Source: Aplectana chamaeleonis (Eukaryota; Nematoda; Chromadorea; Rhabditida; Cosmocercidae). From it: a DNA stretch of 64,000 bases. The DNA is taken from contig JAPDOI010000021.1 in assembly GCA_029168955.1 (NCBI GenBank), forward strand, positions 2,282,501 to 2,346,500. Direction: 5' to 3'. The notes beneath the pieces were generated by a model. The model was given only the letters and a program-made list of their open reading frames with translations, did no database searches and had not been told where the DNA came from. Shown here in pieces: positions 50,176-60,958 of the stretch. The number at the start of each line of letters is the position of its first letter. Within the stretch, counting starts at the first letter, position 1. The position numbers and the translations under genes were made by a program.

Positions 50176-50850
50176 CCCAGGAGCTCAGGCAGTACGCAAG
50201 ACTCGCCTTCTAACATCTCAAGTGGTGGTCTACAGCGTTTCCTTCATCGACGCTTCATCCTGCTCTGATCGCTAGCGAGTTCTTGGCTAGGTGCGGTACT
50301 TTCTCTGGTTTTCTCTCTAACCTACGTGACAGAAAATTGGTTTCCGATTCCAAGTGGGGATTAGGAGACGTTTGGCCGGGTAGACACACTTCTTATTTGA
50401 TCTTTTCAGGTTCTGAAGAAGGAGGTTACTCCGAAATGTTAGTCATAAAGAACTGTATCATCCTCGCGTCAAGTTCAAAATCATCAAACAACTATATTAT
50501 TATCATGCCGAGGTTTATGGAGAGTCGCACATGGAGAAAGTGGAAAAGATCGGTAAATTCGTCCTCATTTGGTCTGGGAGAGGTGAATACCTCCTCAGAA
50601 ATTATATTTAATACCAGTGTAATAAGGTTTAATCATAATTATTAGAGTTCAGAAGAAAAATGGAACATAACCAAAGTTAAAGTCCGACCACACAGAATGA
50701 AAATAGTCAGAAACTCCATCAAAATGGTATGCTTACAAAAAAAAACTACTACTTCCTTACGGATTTTCCTGTGGTTTCCATTCAATATTACGGAAATGTT
50801 GAGGAGCACCGTTTTGCTCTTTCCCTTCAGTTCGTTACATATATCCGAGC
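50176..50850. other. unassigned DNA after the Penelope-like element
   Basis: The first bases may be the element's 3' end. A 120-codon frame at 50283-50645 has no motif and I do not call it. Confidence 0.35.
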
Positions 50851-50854
50851 TTAA

Positions 50855-51394
50855 AGGCAGTGGTCGCTATCAAACACGATTGTCATCTTTTCCTCTCTAA
50901 ACCCTTTTCTGGGTTTCGAGTAGCAGGATCTATGAGAAAAAATCGCGAAAAAACCGCTGTTATGGGCCAAATTTGAAGCCTTAACTTCTTTGTCTTTTGA
51001 TGGTGGACGAGCCTACTCCACATCATCGGCATCAATGATCTCTAATATAAAGAACATCAGCTGGCTTGAAATTGAATATCAATCAATGAACATCGACTCA
51101 TACAGTCAAAAACATTGACTGAAGTGCTTGCTTTTAATGTTCAGCTGTTTTTATTAGGTAAATTTGCATTTATTTCTTCCTCTGAATTTCGATGATTTTT
51201 GACTGCTCGGCATGAGACTGCGATCTTTTTGGGGGCCGATGTGCGGTGTGAACGAACTGGCATCTTTGGACCCTAGGAAGTCTCCAATTCTAGCCCGTTT
51301 TTCACTGCGCTACCTTCATAGTTTTTCAGCTGTTTCCGATCTAAGCTGATTTTTGTAGTTTTTTCGAAAACGTTTCTCATCGTGACCACTGCTT
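50855..51394. mobile_element. 540-bp MITE at TTAA
   Basis: Flanked by TTAA (50851-50854, 51395-51398). The inverted ends are AGGCAGTGGTCGCTATC and its near complement (CGTGACCACTGCTT). It is a sister of 38959-39443 (AGGCAGTGTTCAC). Non-coding interior. Confidence 0.82.
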
Positions 51395-51398
51395 TTAA

Positions 51399-53158
51399 AG
51401 ACACAGTCCAAGCTCCCTGGTAAAATTCGAATTTATGATCCAGCCGCTGTGTGTAGTAACCCTGCCAAACGCAGAATCTCAACTCTTCAAAATAAGCGAG
51501 AAAAATTGAGCGCCCATTCCCTCTGCTCCCCCCCCCCCACATCAGCACCCATTGGCTCCGCCCACATATCAAAGTTTCAGAGTTCAATAGAGACGAGACT
51601 AGCCAAGAAATTAGATTAAAATCTACATTATTCTATATGTTATCGGTCTAGCTTCAAATTATGGTTTGCTCCAGTGCAGTAACTGCGAATGCTGATGAAA
51701 AAACAGGCCCGAGACACGCATTTCTCGTCGTTATTATACACAATTTTTGAGGGGGCCATACATCCGTCAGTAGCAGGCTCTGAGCGATTCTGGAGTAACC
51801 ATTGTTATCAACGTAGAAATATCTCCAAGATGACTGCGTCACACACTCGACTTCCATTCGGAATCTTAGAGGCTCTCGAATGTATGCTGGGCCTATACAA
51901 TTACTTGCGGGGCCAGCCGATGTTCAAATCAGTGTTTCTGTCCTCCCAGACAAGCCTGGTACCAATTTACCGACACCGGAGGGATAGAAGATTTGGTTGA
52001 CCGTGGGCGGGGATCGATCGCTCGACCGTGTGCGTGACAGTCGCGCTTCTTGTCACTGCCCCACACTCGCTCTCTAAGATGAGCATAAAAACTGGAGAAC
52101 AATCCAGAGGTTGAACGGTGTCTCTGAACCTTCAAGAATCCTGTCCAGGGTTAGGCCCGCCCGCTTCTGTGTGTTTCCCCGCCCTGCTGAGAATCTCTGC
52201 GCCATCTAGCAATGCGTCGCGGTCGCGTCACCTAATGCGCGAATGCGGCTTCATTTTCATTTTCGAATTGTTCAGCGTTCGCTTCGTAGTTTCATTGATC
52301 ATAGTGATGAGAGTTTCACAATCATACCCTTATTCCGGTGCTGAATACAATCTTCGTTTTGTATCGAGGCCCTACTTCTGACGTATTCTGATTTCTGTGG
52401 CAACGATGTTAGCTGGAGAGCAAATAGCGCGCTTTTAAGGTCACACAAGTTCCTACTTAGTTTTTGCACTTCTATTGCTCTTATTCTGTATCTTTCTGAT
52501 CTTGAGATGAAGTTGTTGGTTCCAAAACGATTCCCCAAAGGACCGCAATTTTTTTTTGGGTTAACGGAGTTTCAACCTAAAAAAAACCTCGCTTTTGCAG
52601 TTTGCCACTCCAGAGTTGGTAGAGCCTCATTGAACAGAAACCTGACAGACTTTTCTCTGACTTTGTTTAACTGAGTCCTCTCTAACAAAAAGTGAATGTC
52701 AAATGTTTGCCCTCTATCACAACTCTCATAAACTGCGCTGTAGAGCTCCATCCCTCCCTCATGTCTGATCTAGTGGAGGACTCAGAATAGATTCTTGTTG
52801 TTGTTTCCGTAGTTAGCGGATAAGCAGGGGAATGATCTCCATCCTGCAGAACTATACATCTAGTGAAGAAGATCCTCGAATACAGAAAATCAGCACGTAT
52901 CTCGATGATTCGAGGGAGTTCACATAAGATGGTATCGCGACTGGACACCTATGAATGACACCCCGCTGTTTTGTCAGTGTTCCCGAGCTGGTGTGCCGGC
53001 GGGCTTTTTCCGTGCCCGCCCTCGAGAGCCTCGTTGTTTTCGGTTGTATGAACATGTTCTCGGTGGTTATTTTATCAGAACAGGGGCGAAGTTATTTTAT
53101 CACGCCATTTATGTATTTATAAGAGCAATCGCTATTACAAATAGAAATTCAGAGGAGA
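51399..53158. other. unassigned DNA
   Basis: I see no supported gene in 1.7 kb. There is a run of about ten C at 51528-51538. Frames of 60-104 codons on both strands lack motifs. Confidence 0.4.
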
Positions 53159-53836
53159 ATTCCCAAAAGTTTAGGTTCCTGGCGAAAGTAAAGATTTGGC
53201 ATGGCCAATTTTTCGAAGATTTAGAAATATACTCAGTTAAAAGGGGAAGGTAAAGAAAAATGGAAAAAGTTTTGAAATATTCTTGAGAACGACTTGGCGT
53301 AGAATAATTTGATTTTTGGGAAATGTAGTGAAATAGTTGAAAGTATGATTTGGCAGTCGAGTTTGAACCAACTATTGATAAGAGTTGTGCAAAACGAGAG
53401 ATCGCATTGCATGAGCTTATCCGTAGAACATATCAAAGCGAAATCACGCGTGATGTGGAACGAATAGTTGATTTTACTTCACCTAATACGTGAAGAATGC
53501 GAACTTCCAGCTCCCGAACAAGCTTTTACTGCTTGCCTTATCACGCGTGATTTTGCTTTGATATGTTCTACGGATAAGCTCATGCAATGCGATCTCTCGT
53601 TCTGCACAACTCTTATCAATAGTTGGTTCAAACTCGACTGCCAAATCATACTTTCAACTATTTTACTACATTTCCCAGAAATCAAATTATTCTACGCCAA
53701 GTCGTTCTCAGGAATATTTCAAAACTTTTTCCATTTTTCTTCACCTTCCCCTTTTAACTGAGTATATTTCTGAATCTTCGAAAAAATGGCCATGCCAAAT
53801 CTTTACTTTCGCCAGGAACCTAAACTTTTGGGAATT
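53159..53836. mobile_element. 678-bp fold-back element
   Basis: The ends AATTCCCAAAAGTTTAGG and the complement bound arms of about 300 bp that are nearly exact inverted copies (for example GATATGTTCTACGGATAAGC against its complement), with a loop at about 53460-53530. The frames on the two strands are mirror images and not genes. It resembles in layout the fold-back at 10614-11152. Confidence 0.78.
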
Positions 53837-53929
53837 TCACTTACTTTTCCTGAAGGTTTCCTTTCTATCATGATTTATGCATCGTGGTGTTAACTGAAAG
53901 TGAACCCACTGATGCTTTGCCCCTCCCCT

Positions 53930-54010
53930 TCTATGACGTCCTGCAGACTCCCACTGATGTCCTGCACACTTTCTATGACGTCCTGCGCACACCCATTGGG
54001 GTCACGAGCA
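53930..54010 (-). repeat. short 21-bp minisatellite stretch
   Basis: Three or four 21-bp units (GACGTCCTGCRCACW words) are the reverse complement of the type at 43727-44045. Confidence 0.6.
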
Positions 54011-54099
54011 CGCTCACGCCGATAATTTTTTTCCGCAGGGCCACCGTATCCTCCTTTAAAAATTTTCCAAGTGTCAGCCTAAATATGAGCTTATCGTAA

Positions 54100-54215
54100 T
54101 AGCCAACAATCATGTTTTCACAATTTTGACCTCCCCAGCCACTTCCCAGTGGCTTCTCGAAGAGAGCGGTGTGTGAATGAATGCATACCGCTCCTCCGCC
54201 CTTTTATACCCCGCA
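54100..54215 (-). promoter_or_regulatory. TATA-box and hairpin, possibly related module
   Basis: On the minus strand TATAAAA (about 54203-54209) is followed by ATTCATTCACAC and then a hairpin AGCCACTGGGAAGTGGCT (about 54132-54149). The plan resembles the A, B and C modules, but the CATCTCA word and spacing are absent, so the relation is doubtful. Confidence 0.3.
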
Positions 54216-54289
54216 TGTTATGAGCTTGTGTTATCGTTCGTTATCATATTTTGTTCAAGAATTGTTCCGGTAGCCCTGCGGAAAAAGTG

Positions 54290-56200
54290 ATCGGCATATG
54301 CGTGCTTGTATTTTTGTCCCGCAGACTTTCTTCGGCGTCCGGCGCACTCCCACTTGGGTCCCACACACGTTCTACGGCTTTCTGCGCACACCCATTTGGG
54401 TCCCGCACTTTTTTACGGCGTCTGACGTACTTTTGTTTAGGTCACACACACTTTCTACGGCGTTCTGCGCACACCCATTTGGGTCCCGCACACTTTTTAC
54501 GGCGTCCGGCGCACTACAACTTGAGTCCCGTACACTTTCTACGGCGTCCGGCGCACTCCCACTTGGGTCCCGCACACTTTCAAACGGCGTCCGGCGCACT
54601 CTCATTCGGGTCTCACACACTTTCTACGGCTTTCTGCGCACACCCATTTGGGTCCCGCACTTTTTTACAGCGTCCAACGTACTTTTGTTTGGGTCACACA
54701 CACTTTCTACGGCGTCCCGCGCACGCCTATTTGGGTCCCGCACACATTCTACGGCGTTCTGCGCCCGCCCATTTGGGTCCCGCACACTTTCTACGGCGTC
54801 CCTCGCACGCCCATTTGGGTCCCGCACACTTTCTACGGCGTCCCGCGCACGCCCATTAGGGTCCCGGAAATTTTTCACGGCGTCCCGCGCACGCCCATTT
54901 GGGTCCCACACACTTTCTACGGCGTTCTGCGCACACCCATTTGGGTCCCGCAAATTTTCTACGGCGTTCTGCGCTCGCCCATTTGGATCCCGCACACTTT
55001 TTACGGCGCCCGGCGCACTACATCTTGGGTCCCGTACACTTTCTACGGCGTCCCTCGCACGCCCATTTGGGTCCCGCACACTTTTTACGGCGCCCGGCGC
55101 ACTACATCTTGGGTCCCGTACACTTTCTACGGCGTCCGGCGCACTCCCACTTGGTTCCCGCACACTTTCAAACGGCGTCACGCGCACTCCCATTCGAGTC
55201 TCACACACTTTCTACGGCTTTCTGCGCACACCCATTTGGGTCCCGCACTTTTTTACGGCGTCCGACGTACTTTTGTTTGGTCACACACACTTTCTACGGC
55301 GTTCTGCGCACACCCATTTGGGTCCCGCACACTTTTTACGGCGTACGGCGCACTACAACTTGGGTCCCGCACACTTTCTACGGCGTCCGGCGCACTCCCA
55401 CTTGGGTCCCGCACACTTTCAAACGGCGTCCGGCGCACTCTCATTCGGGTCTCACACACTTTCTACGGCTTTCTGCGCACACCCATTTGGGTCCCGCACT
55501 TTTTTACGGCGTCCGGCGCACTCCCACTTGGGTCCCACACACTTTCTACGGCGTCCCGCGCACGCCTATTTGGGTCCCGTACACTTTCTACGGCGTTCTG
55601 CGCACGCCCATTTGGGTCCCGCACACTTTCTACGGCGTCCCTCGCACGCCCATTTGGGTCCCGCACACTTTCTACGGCGTTCTGCGCACACCCATTTGGG
55701 TCCCGGAAATTTTTCACGGCGTTCTGCGCACGCCCATTTGGGTCCCGCACACTTTCTACGGCGTCCCGCGCACGCCCATTAGGGTCCCGCACACTTTCTA
55801 CGGCGTTCTGCGCACACCCATTTGGGTCCCGCAAATTTTTCACGGCGTTCTGCGCTCGCCCATTTGGGTCCCGCACACTTTTTACGCCGTCCCGCGCACG
55901 CCCGTTTTGGTCCCGCACACTTTCTACGGCGTTCTGTGCACACCCACTTGGGTCACGCACACTTTCTACGGCGTCCGGGCACTCCCACTTGGGTCCCGCA
56001 CACTCTCTACGGCTTCCGGCGCACTCTCATTTGGGTCCCGCACACTTTCTACGTCGTCCGGCGCACTCTCGTTTGGGTCCCGCACACTTTCTACGTCGTC
56101 CGGCGCACTCTCGTTTGGGTCCCACACACCTTCTACGGCGTTCTGCGCACACCCATTTGGATCCCGCACACTATCTACAGCGTTCTATGGCGCACTTCTA
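54290..56200 (-). repeat. 42-bp satellite, GC-rich, about 45 copies
   Basis: Units of 42 bp are dimers of 21-bp halves; on the minus strand GTGTGCGGGACCCAAATGGG and TGTGCGCAGAACGCCGTAGA. Marker units (TTTCTGCGCA followed by a T-rich variant) recur at 54379, 54631, 55219 and 55470, about 6, 14 and 6 units apart, which shows block duplication. Because the period is 14 codons with no stop, three plus frames (474-517 codons) and minus frames up to 194 codons are open. No single frame is favoured, so I do not call a protein. Confidence 0.92.
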
Positions 56201-56905
56201 AGTCACACCGTGCGGCGTTCCACAAAGTACTTCCGAGATCCCGCCGCATTGATTGAAGCGTTGCCCCGTCTCAGGGAGCGTTCAATCCTGAGTAAAAGCC
56301 GATTAGTAACAGTGTTTATTTGACTAGTTCATTTTTACGAATTAGTAATCGTCGGATGGTTTATAATAACATGTTTACGTGTTTTTGTCTTTCCTGACCC
56401 TCAATTTTGAGGTTCCGCAAAAATTTAGCTACCAACTTCTAAATTGGACAGGAGCTAGGTGCAAACAAAACCAGCTCCCTGGCTAAAAATGAGCTTTCTA
56501 GCTCAACGATAAGTGTTCCAACAAGATCGTGAACGCCAACTGAATAAAAAAAAAGAGATGAGCCCTTATTTAAACCAAAATCACGTGGTTTTGACAATTT
56601 TTCTTGAATCTCAGGTAACCATTCCGGACCATTTTTTGAACAGTTATTCAGCTTTCTGAAGTATATTAAATGCGAAAAGAACGGTCTTCCTACCTTTGCT
56701 CTGGACCCTGATACTGAGATCAGATGGTTGCTCGATGGCGAATCAAAGCCAAATCTGGTTAGCGCTTCGCGCTCACCACAATTATTGAGAAGGAGGGGCC
56801 CCTAATTTAGGATGCTTGAAAAAAGACTAAAGGCCGTCAGAGGGCGATCTCAACGTTGACAGCCAGCAGTAGCCGGCAAACAACCGCTTGATTCTAATGT
56901 GTTGA
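56201..56905. other. unassigned DNA
   Basis: I see no gene. Near 56755-56800 there is 'gcgcttcgcgc', similar to short hairpins at 9665 and 60317. Confidence 0.4.
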
Positions 56906-56907
56906 TA

Positions 56908-57186
56908 CTGTGCTTCTCTGGGCCAAATTCCGATCCGTAATTGCGTCTCGACACGCTTTGCGGCCGCGCGCATTCAAGTAGGAAGAGTTTCCAGCGCCGC
57001 AGCCACCGATCTGTTGGCTCTAGGTGAGTTTTAGAAACTGGAAAGTAGACAAAATTGGAGAAAACTGTATAAAAAAGCCATATCGAGTCGGCTTTGGCGC
57101 TGGAAACTCAACTGACTGCAGCGTGTGCGGCCGCAAAGCTTATCGAGACGCAATTGCGGGAAGGAATTTGGCCTAGATAAGCACAG
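56908..57186. mobile_element. 279-bp TA-flanked MITE, copy 2
   Basis: Inverted ends start CTGTGCTTCTCTGGGCC and both abut TA (56906-56907, 57187-57188). It is the same family as 7109-7368, sharing the inner words 'attgcgtctcgacacg' and 'gcggccgc'. The loops differ. Confidence 0.75.
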
Positions 57187-57514
57187 TATTTGCATTCAAA
57201 GTTCGAAATATGCTGAAATCTTTGGATTCTGCTCGAATCTCAGACTCGAAAACTCTGCTCCAAATAGCCCTTTCGAGCTCTTCAGCAAGCTCTGGAGCAT
57301 TCAATGCGCTTGATCAAAATCCAACCCCGCTTAGTCAAGTCAATATGTCTTTAGAGCCTGGCGCGCGAAAAATCCCATCAGCGTAAACTTCGCTTGATCT
57401 TGCTAGGGCATAATTCCGCGGAAGAGAGAGAATCAAGAATAATTAGATCATCATAAAAGTTCTGTAACACGGTAAATGGTTCCTATGTTAAGCTTTTTGT
57501 TTAAGGAGTTCCTG
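57187..57514. other. unassigned DNA upstream of a possible gene
   Basis: I see no defined promoter. It may hold the 5' part of the gene that follows, but no exon could be supported. Confidence 0.35.
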
Positions 57515-58062
57515 ATGGACGCTTTGAGCCTGGGAAGAGATGAGATCAAATCAACAATAGATGATCTGGTGCAGCACAACTCGGAGTAGTCCCATTGTTT
57601 TCATATCGGAAATCTCTTCAATAGTCTTGTGAGGTAAAAGAATTCAGGTTTTGGTATGACTTGGGAAAGGATGATGAGAAGTCAAATGAAATTAAGAAGC
57701 TCCAGAAAAGTCGCGCTGAGTGGTGGCCCCTGATTAGGCGAGCCATAGGAAGAGCGCTGTGAGTGTATTTGCTCGTGTTATAGTCTGTAATCTCTTTTGA
57801 GCAGTTGAGAAATAATTTTCAGAACTGATGTACGTTCGTACATGTTCAAGGCCAAGGATCTACTGCTCGTACCGGCTTCGCCAATGTTAATCTTCCTTCT
57901 TTGTTGATTTACTTCTTTTCAGAAACGGAAGTGTTTGACGACAAGTTCGACAGCGGCGGCATGCTAGAAAACTTAGAAGATGGTCTTGCTAGTCTTTATG
58001 ACCGATATATTTTTTCGCCGCCCGGACCAACCCAATTTCATTTCATTGACGTGAAGTTCTGA
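57515..58062 (+). CDS. possible host gene fragment with short introns
   Basis: Four coding-like pieces lie in order. 57515-57585 starts at an ATG (MDALSLGRDEIKSTIDDLV...). It joins in phase across a 62-bp intron (GT...TTCAG) to 57648-57758 (FWYDLGKDDEKSNEIKKLQK... to RRAIGRA). That joins in phase across a 64-bp intron (GTGAGT...TTTTCAG) to 57823-57885 (TDVRSYMFKAKDLLLVPASP). After another TTTTCAG, 57923-58062 reads 45 residues ending SPPGPTQFHFIDVKF and TGA. The last junction does not keep phase with the donor at 57886, so that exon may use another donor, or the gene may be broken. The ATG may lie inside a longer exon. I do not recognise the product; it is soluble-looking, with alternating charged residues. 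Phase-consistent 60-bp introns are the main evidence. Confidence 0.45.
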
Positions 58063-58340
58063 TGGTGAGTGAGCTTTATGCTGTTGTTCTTATGCGTGCT
58101 AATTTTGCTTTTCCTAATTAGGTTGGGCCACAGCTAGAGAAAATTCCTTTGTTTCTCTTTGGATATATTCACTATGTTCTCTGTCCTTGTTTATATTTTT
58201 CGTTCTTTATGTTAGAACCGTTCTCATTCCTGTTTATGTAGAATCTGTAATTATCGTTTATTTATTATGCTGTCACTTCTTATATTTGCTCTCATTTTTG
58301 ATTAGGTGAGATCTGTTATTCCCTTTTTATGAAGTCTATC
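58063..58340 (+). other. AT-rich DNA after the possible gene
   Basis: No coding seen. It could be 3' untranslated or intergenic sequence; no clear AATAAA was fixed. Confidence 0.35.
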
Positions 58341-58468
58341 CTTTGAAGGGGTGTTGGTGGCATGCCGAGAGGTGCGCCTCCTAGAGCTCCCCGTGGTGGA
58401 CTCGAAGGTTTCCGTGGTTTACGGAGTTGTCAGCAACTGCCTTCACAGGCAATTTCCGGTTAAGGTGA

Positions 58469-58733
58469 TTCCGAATGAGAATGGCGGCCCATGCGGCCGG
58501 CGTGCTTGGCAGGCGGCCGTCGCGTTCACCGCTCTCCGACGAGCATGCGAAAAGTCCCCACCGCCATTGACTACGAACGGGGCCGGCACCGGCTGACAGC
58601 AAGCACTGCGCCGATCAATCAGCTCTGCAGACGGTGGGAGAGGGGGCGACCGTCGTTGAATTCCAACACTCGTCCGAGGGCGGCACACGCGACGGCCGCC
58701 AGCCAAGCACGCCGGCCGCCATTCTCATTCGGG
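58469..58733. repeat. GC-rich inverted repeat
   Basis: The arms at about 58469-58520 and 58690-58733 pair (CCGAATGAGAATGGCGGCC against its complement), the left arm having a few extra bases. The surrounding 58340-58740 is GC-rich with overlapping open frames on both strands and no motif. It is possibly a small TIR element. Confidence 0.6.
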
Positions 58734-59256
58734 CACACTTTATTTCCATCCGCTGATGTGTGTCACTTACTCAGTTTTTCGTCAGGGAACTCTGATCATT
58801 CGATGTTGTTTCTTTACCATGATTCTCATCCATGTTGTCATTACTCGAGAAGAGATAAATGTAACGAGAAGAAAAAACCGTAGATTATTGAGAAAAATAA
58901 ACGTAGTTAGCCGATATCAATTTTTCTGGTTAACAAGGTAAACCATTTTAGCATAGTTCAAGACGAGCAGACTGGAGTACGTTGCGAGGATGCCCTTGCT
59001 ACTAAGTGAAACTGTGACTGAGTCTAGCCTAATTGCAGATCATAAAAAGTTGCAACCTCAAAACTGTAAGTAGGCCTCAAAAACTAAATTCTATACTTTT
59101 CCCTATTCCGTTCAGGGTGGTTATTCAGGGTGCATAGCACGATATGACCTCCGAAGGTAGAACAGTATTACATTAAACCTACAATAACGTACCGTAGCCG
59201 CCCGAAAAACCGAAAACAAACCCTTTCTGCATGCTTTCTCTGAGAATATTTGCATC
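58734..59256. other. unassigned DNA
   Basis: I see no gene or repeat. Confidence 0.4.
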
Positions 59257-59405
59257 GCCACACCGGCCACATTTGGGTTATTGCGATGCCACATGTGAGT
59301 GAGAGGTTAGACCGGCCACACATGAGGGTTTGCGATGCCACATGTGAGTTAGTTCAATGCCACATGTGGGTTATGTCGATGTCATAAGTGGGTTATTCCG
59401 ATGGT
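59257..59405 (+). repeat. short tandem repeat (GATGCCACATGTGGGTTA type)
   Basis: About five diverged units share CGATGCCACATGTGAGTTA-like words, with an extra 'accggccacac' in two of them. It ends next to a G/C-run block at 59407-59462. Confidence 0.6.
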
Positions 59406-59786
59406 TCCCCCCGCGGTCTCCGTGTGCGGGACCACTCCCCCCTAGCCACGGGGACCATCCCCTCAGCTGCCAAAAATTATTCTTCGGCTTCTGAGTGATC
59501 CTTGGTGGAGGAAAAAGGGGCACTCAGATATGAGCGGGGCCCCAGAGCGCATGGCCCGCGCACCTTCTCGTGGACAGCTTCTCTTGGATAAGAGAAACGA
59601 ATTGGAGAAATAGTAATCACCTGGTAGAGACAAAATATAATAAGGGTTGCGAATAATTCCAGGAATATCTAAGACAATTGCTTCGAGATGTAAAAGAAAC
59701 TCGTCCACGAGAAGGTGCGCGCGCCATGCGCTCTCAGGCTCCTCCCATACCAGGGTGCCTCTTCGGGCGCGCCCGTGATCCTTCAA

Positions 59787-59862
59787 AGGTGACTTCAAGT
59801 CACCTTCAGGTTCGGCCCCGAAATGCCGAGTGAGCGTTCGATGAGATGGAGCGCCTTTTATA
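59787..59862 (-). promoter_or_regulatory. TATA + CATCTCA + hairpin module, copy C
   Basis: On the minus strand TATAAAA (59862-59856), exactly 7 bp, CATCTCA (59848-59842), then the perfect hairpin AGGTGACTTGAAGTCACCT (59805-59787). It continues into GC-rich sequence and, about 400 bp further, a G-run block (59407-59462). The arrangement is the same as copy A. This copy has the best hairpin. Confidence 0.6.
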
Positions 59863-59937
59863 CCCTTCGGTTTGTTTTTTTTTTCTGACCATTATACTGA
59901 TACCAGAAAAAACACAATTCTCGATAAGTTTAAGATT

Positions 59938-60010
59938 GCGATGCCATAGCAATGCCACAGCGATGCCACAGCGTTGCCACAGCGATGCCATAGCGATGAT
60001 ATTTCGCGCA
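59938..60010 (+). repeat. 11-bp tandem repeat (AGCGATGCCAC)n
   Basis: At least five units have CCA at 59944, 59955, 59966, 59977 and 59988, an exact 11-bp period. Looser 'gatgcNat' words go on to about 60130. Confidence 0.75.
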
Positions 60011-60528
60011 CCGCATCATTTGCCATGTCATAGAGATGTATTTTGCGCATCGCATGCTTTGCTGTGCCATAGGGATGCTATTTCGCGCAGGTTCTGCATT
60101 TCAATGCCATAGCGATGCAATAGCAATGCGAAATTTTTTAGAGTAACACCCCAAATAACCATTCTGGACAAAAAATGGGCTATAATTAGAGTTTCTAGGG
60201 TTCAAAGATGCCAGTTCGTGTACACGTGCACAGCGCCGCCGAAAAAGATCGCAGTCTCATGCCGAGTAGTCAACAATCATCGACGTTTAGAGGAAGAACT
60301 AAATGCAAATTGTGATGCGCGCAAAGCGCGCACCAGGATTTGGCTTTTATTTCTTCCCGCGCGGATGCCCTACAATGAGATCACCTATTCATGCCGTCAC
60401 CAGAGGTATGAGCTGTACACCATTCGATGCGCTGCGAGAAATTACATATGTGTGCAACTTTTCATCCTAACTTGTCCCCCCTTTTTAAAGGTATGACCTC
60501 TGAAAGTACGCAAAAACGTTCTCCACCA
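60011..60528. other. unassigned DNA
   Basis: I see no gene. 'gcgcgcaaagcgcgc' at about 60317 is a short hairpin. Confidence 0.4.
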
Positions 60529-60560
60529 CCGCCTCCGCCTCCGCCTCCACCTCCGTCCGT
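60529..60560 (+). repeat. (CCGCCT)n simple repeat
   Basis: CCGCCTCCGCCTCCGCCTCC and close variants form a short purine/pyrimidine-asymmetric run. Confidence 0.8.
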
Positions 60561-60703
60561 CGCCATTTTTTTGGGAGGCGTGGACCAAATCGCTTAAAAA
60601 TTAGTGACTAGAGGTTATCGGCCACGGGAATGCCGAAAATATTCGGGAGAACTCACCATGATTTGATATTGATCTGTTGGAATATTGATCGGGGGATATT
60701 GAT

Positions 60704-60958
60704 CTGTTGGAAACTGTTCAAAACAATTTCACCCGCAAACTGATGATAAGATGTGTTGGACTCAACTATTCCCAAGTACCTAGAGGCACCGAACGAGCCA
60801 GGGTTCTAAAGCTGCCTAGTCTTAGCAGAAGAAGAGAGATAGCCGATCTCGAAATGATGTTTAAAATACTAACTAGAAAAATATCCTTAGATCCATTAAA
60901 GTTTTTTGAAACTTCAATTACAAGAAGCCGGAACGGCAGGCTGAGGCTTTATATCTCA
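60704..60958 (+). pseudogene. CR1-like LINE RT C-terminal fragment, cut by fold-back
   Basis: The single frame reads LLETVQNNFTRKLMIRC, then LKLPSLSRRREIADLEMMFK and SRNGRLRLYI. This is the basic region after the RT domain in CR1/Jockey-type LINEs (compare 34530-34800 in the LINE at 30.6-37.0 kb, which is a different subfamily). The frame is uninterrupted up to 60958, where the fold-back element at 60959 begins. Upstream is a short repeat 'ttgatctgttggaa' and no RT core, so the fragment is truncated on both sides. Confidence 0.75.

Noticed and set aside
54298..56323. Three overlapping frames of 474-517 codons as proteins
   Set aside because: They lie wholly in the 42-bp GC-rich satellite, all three frames are equally open, and there is no motif beyond the repeat itself.
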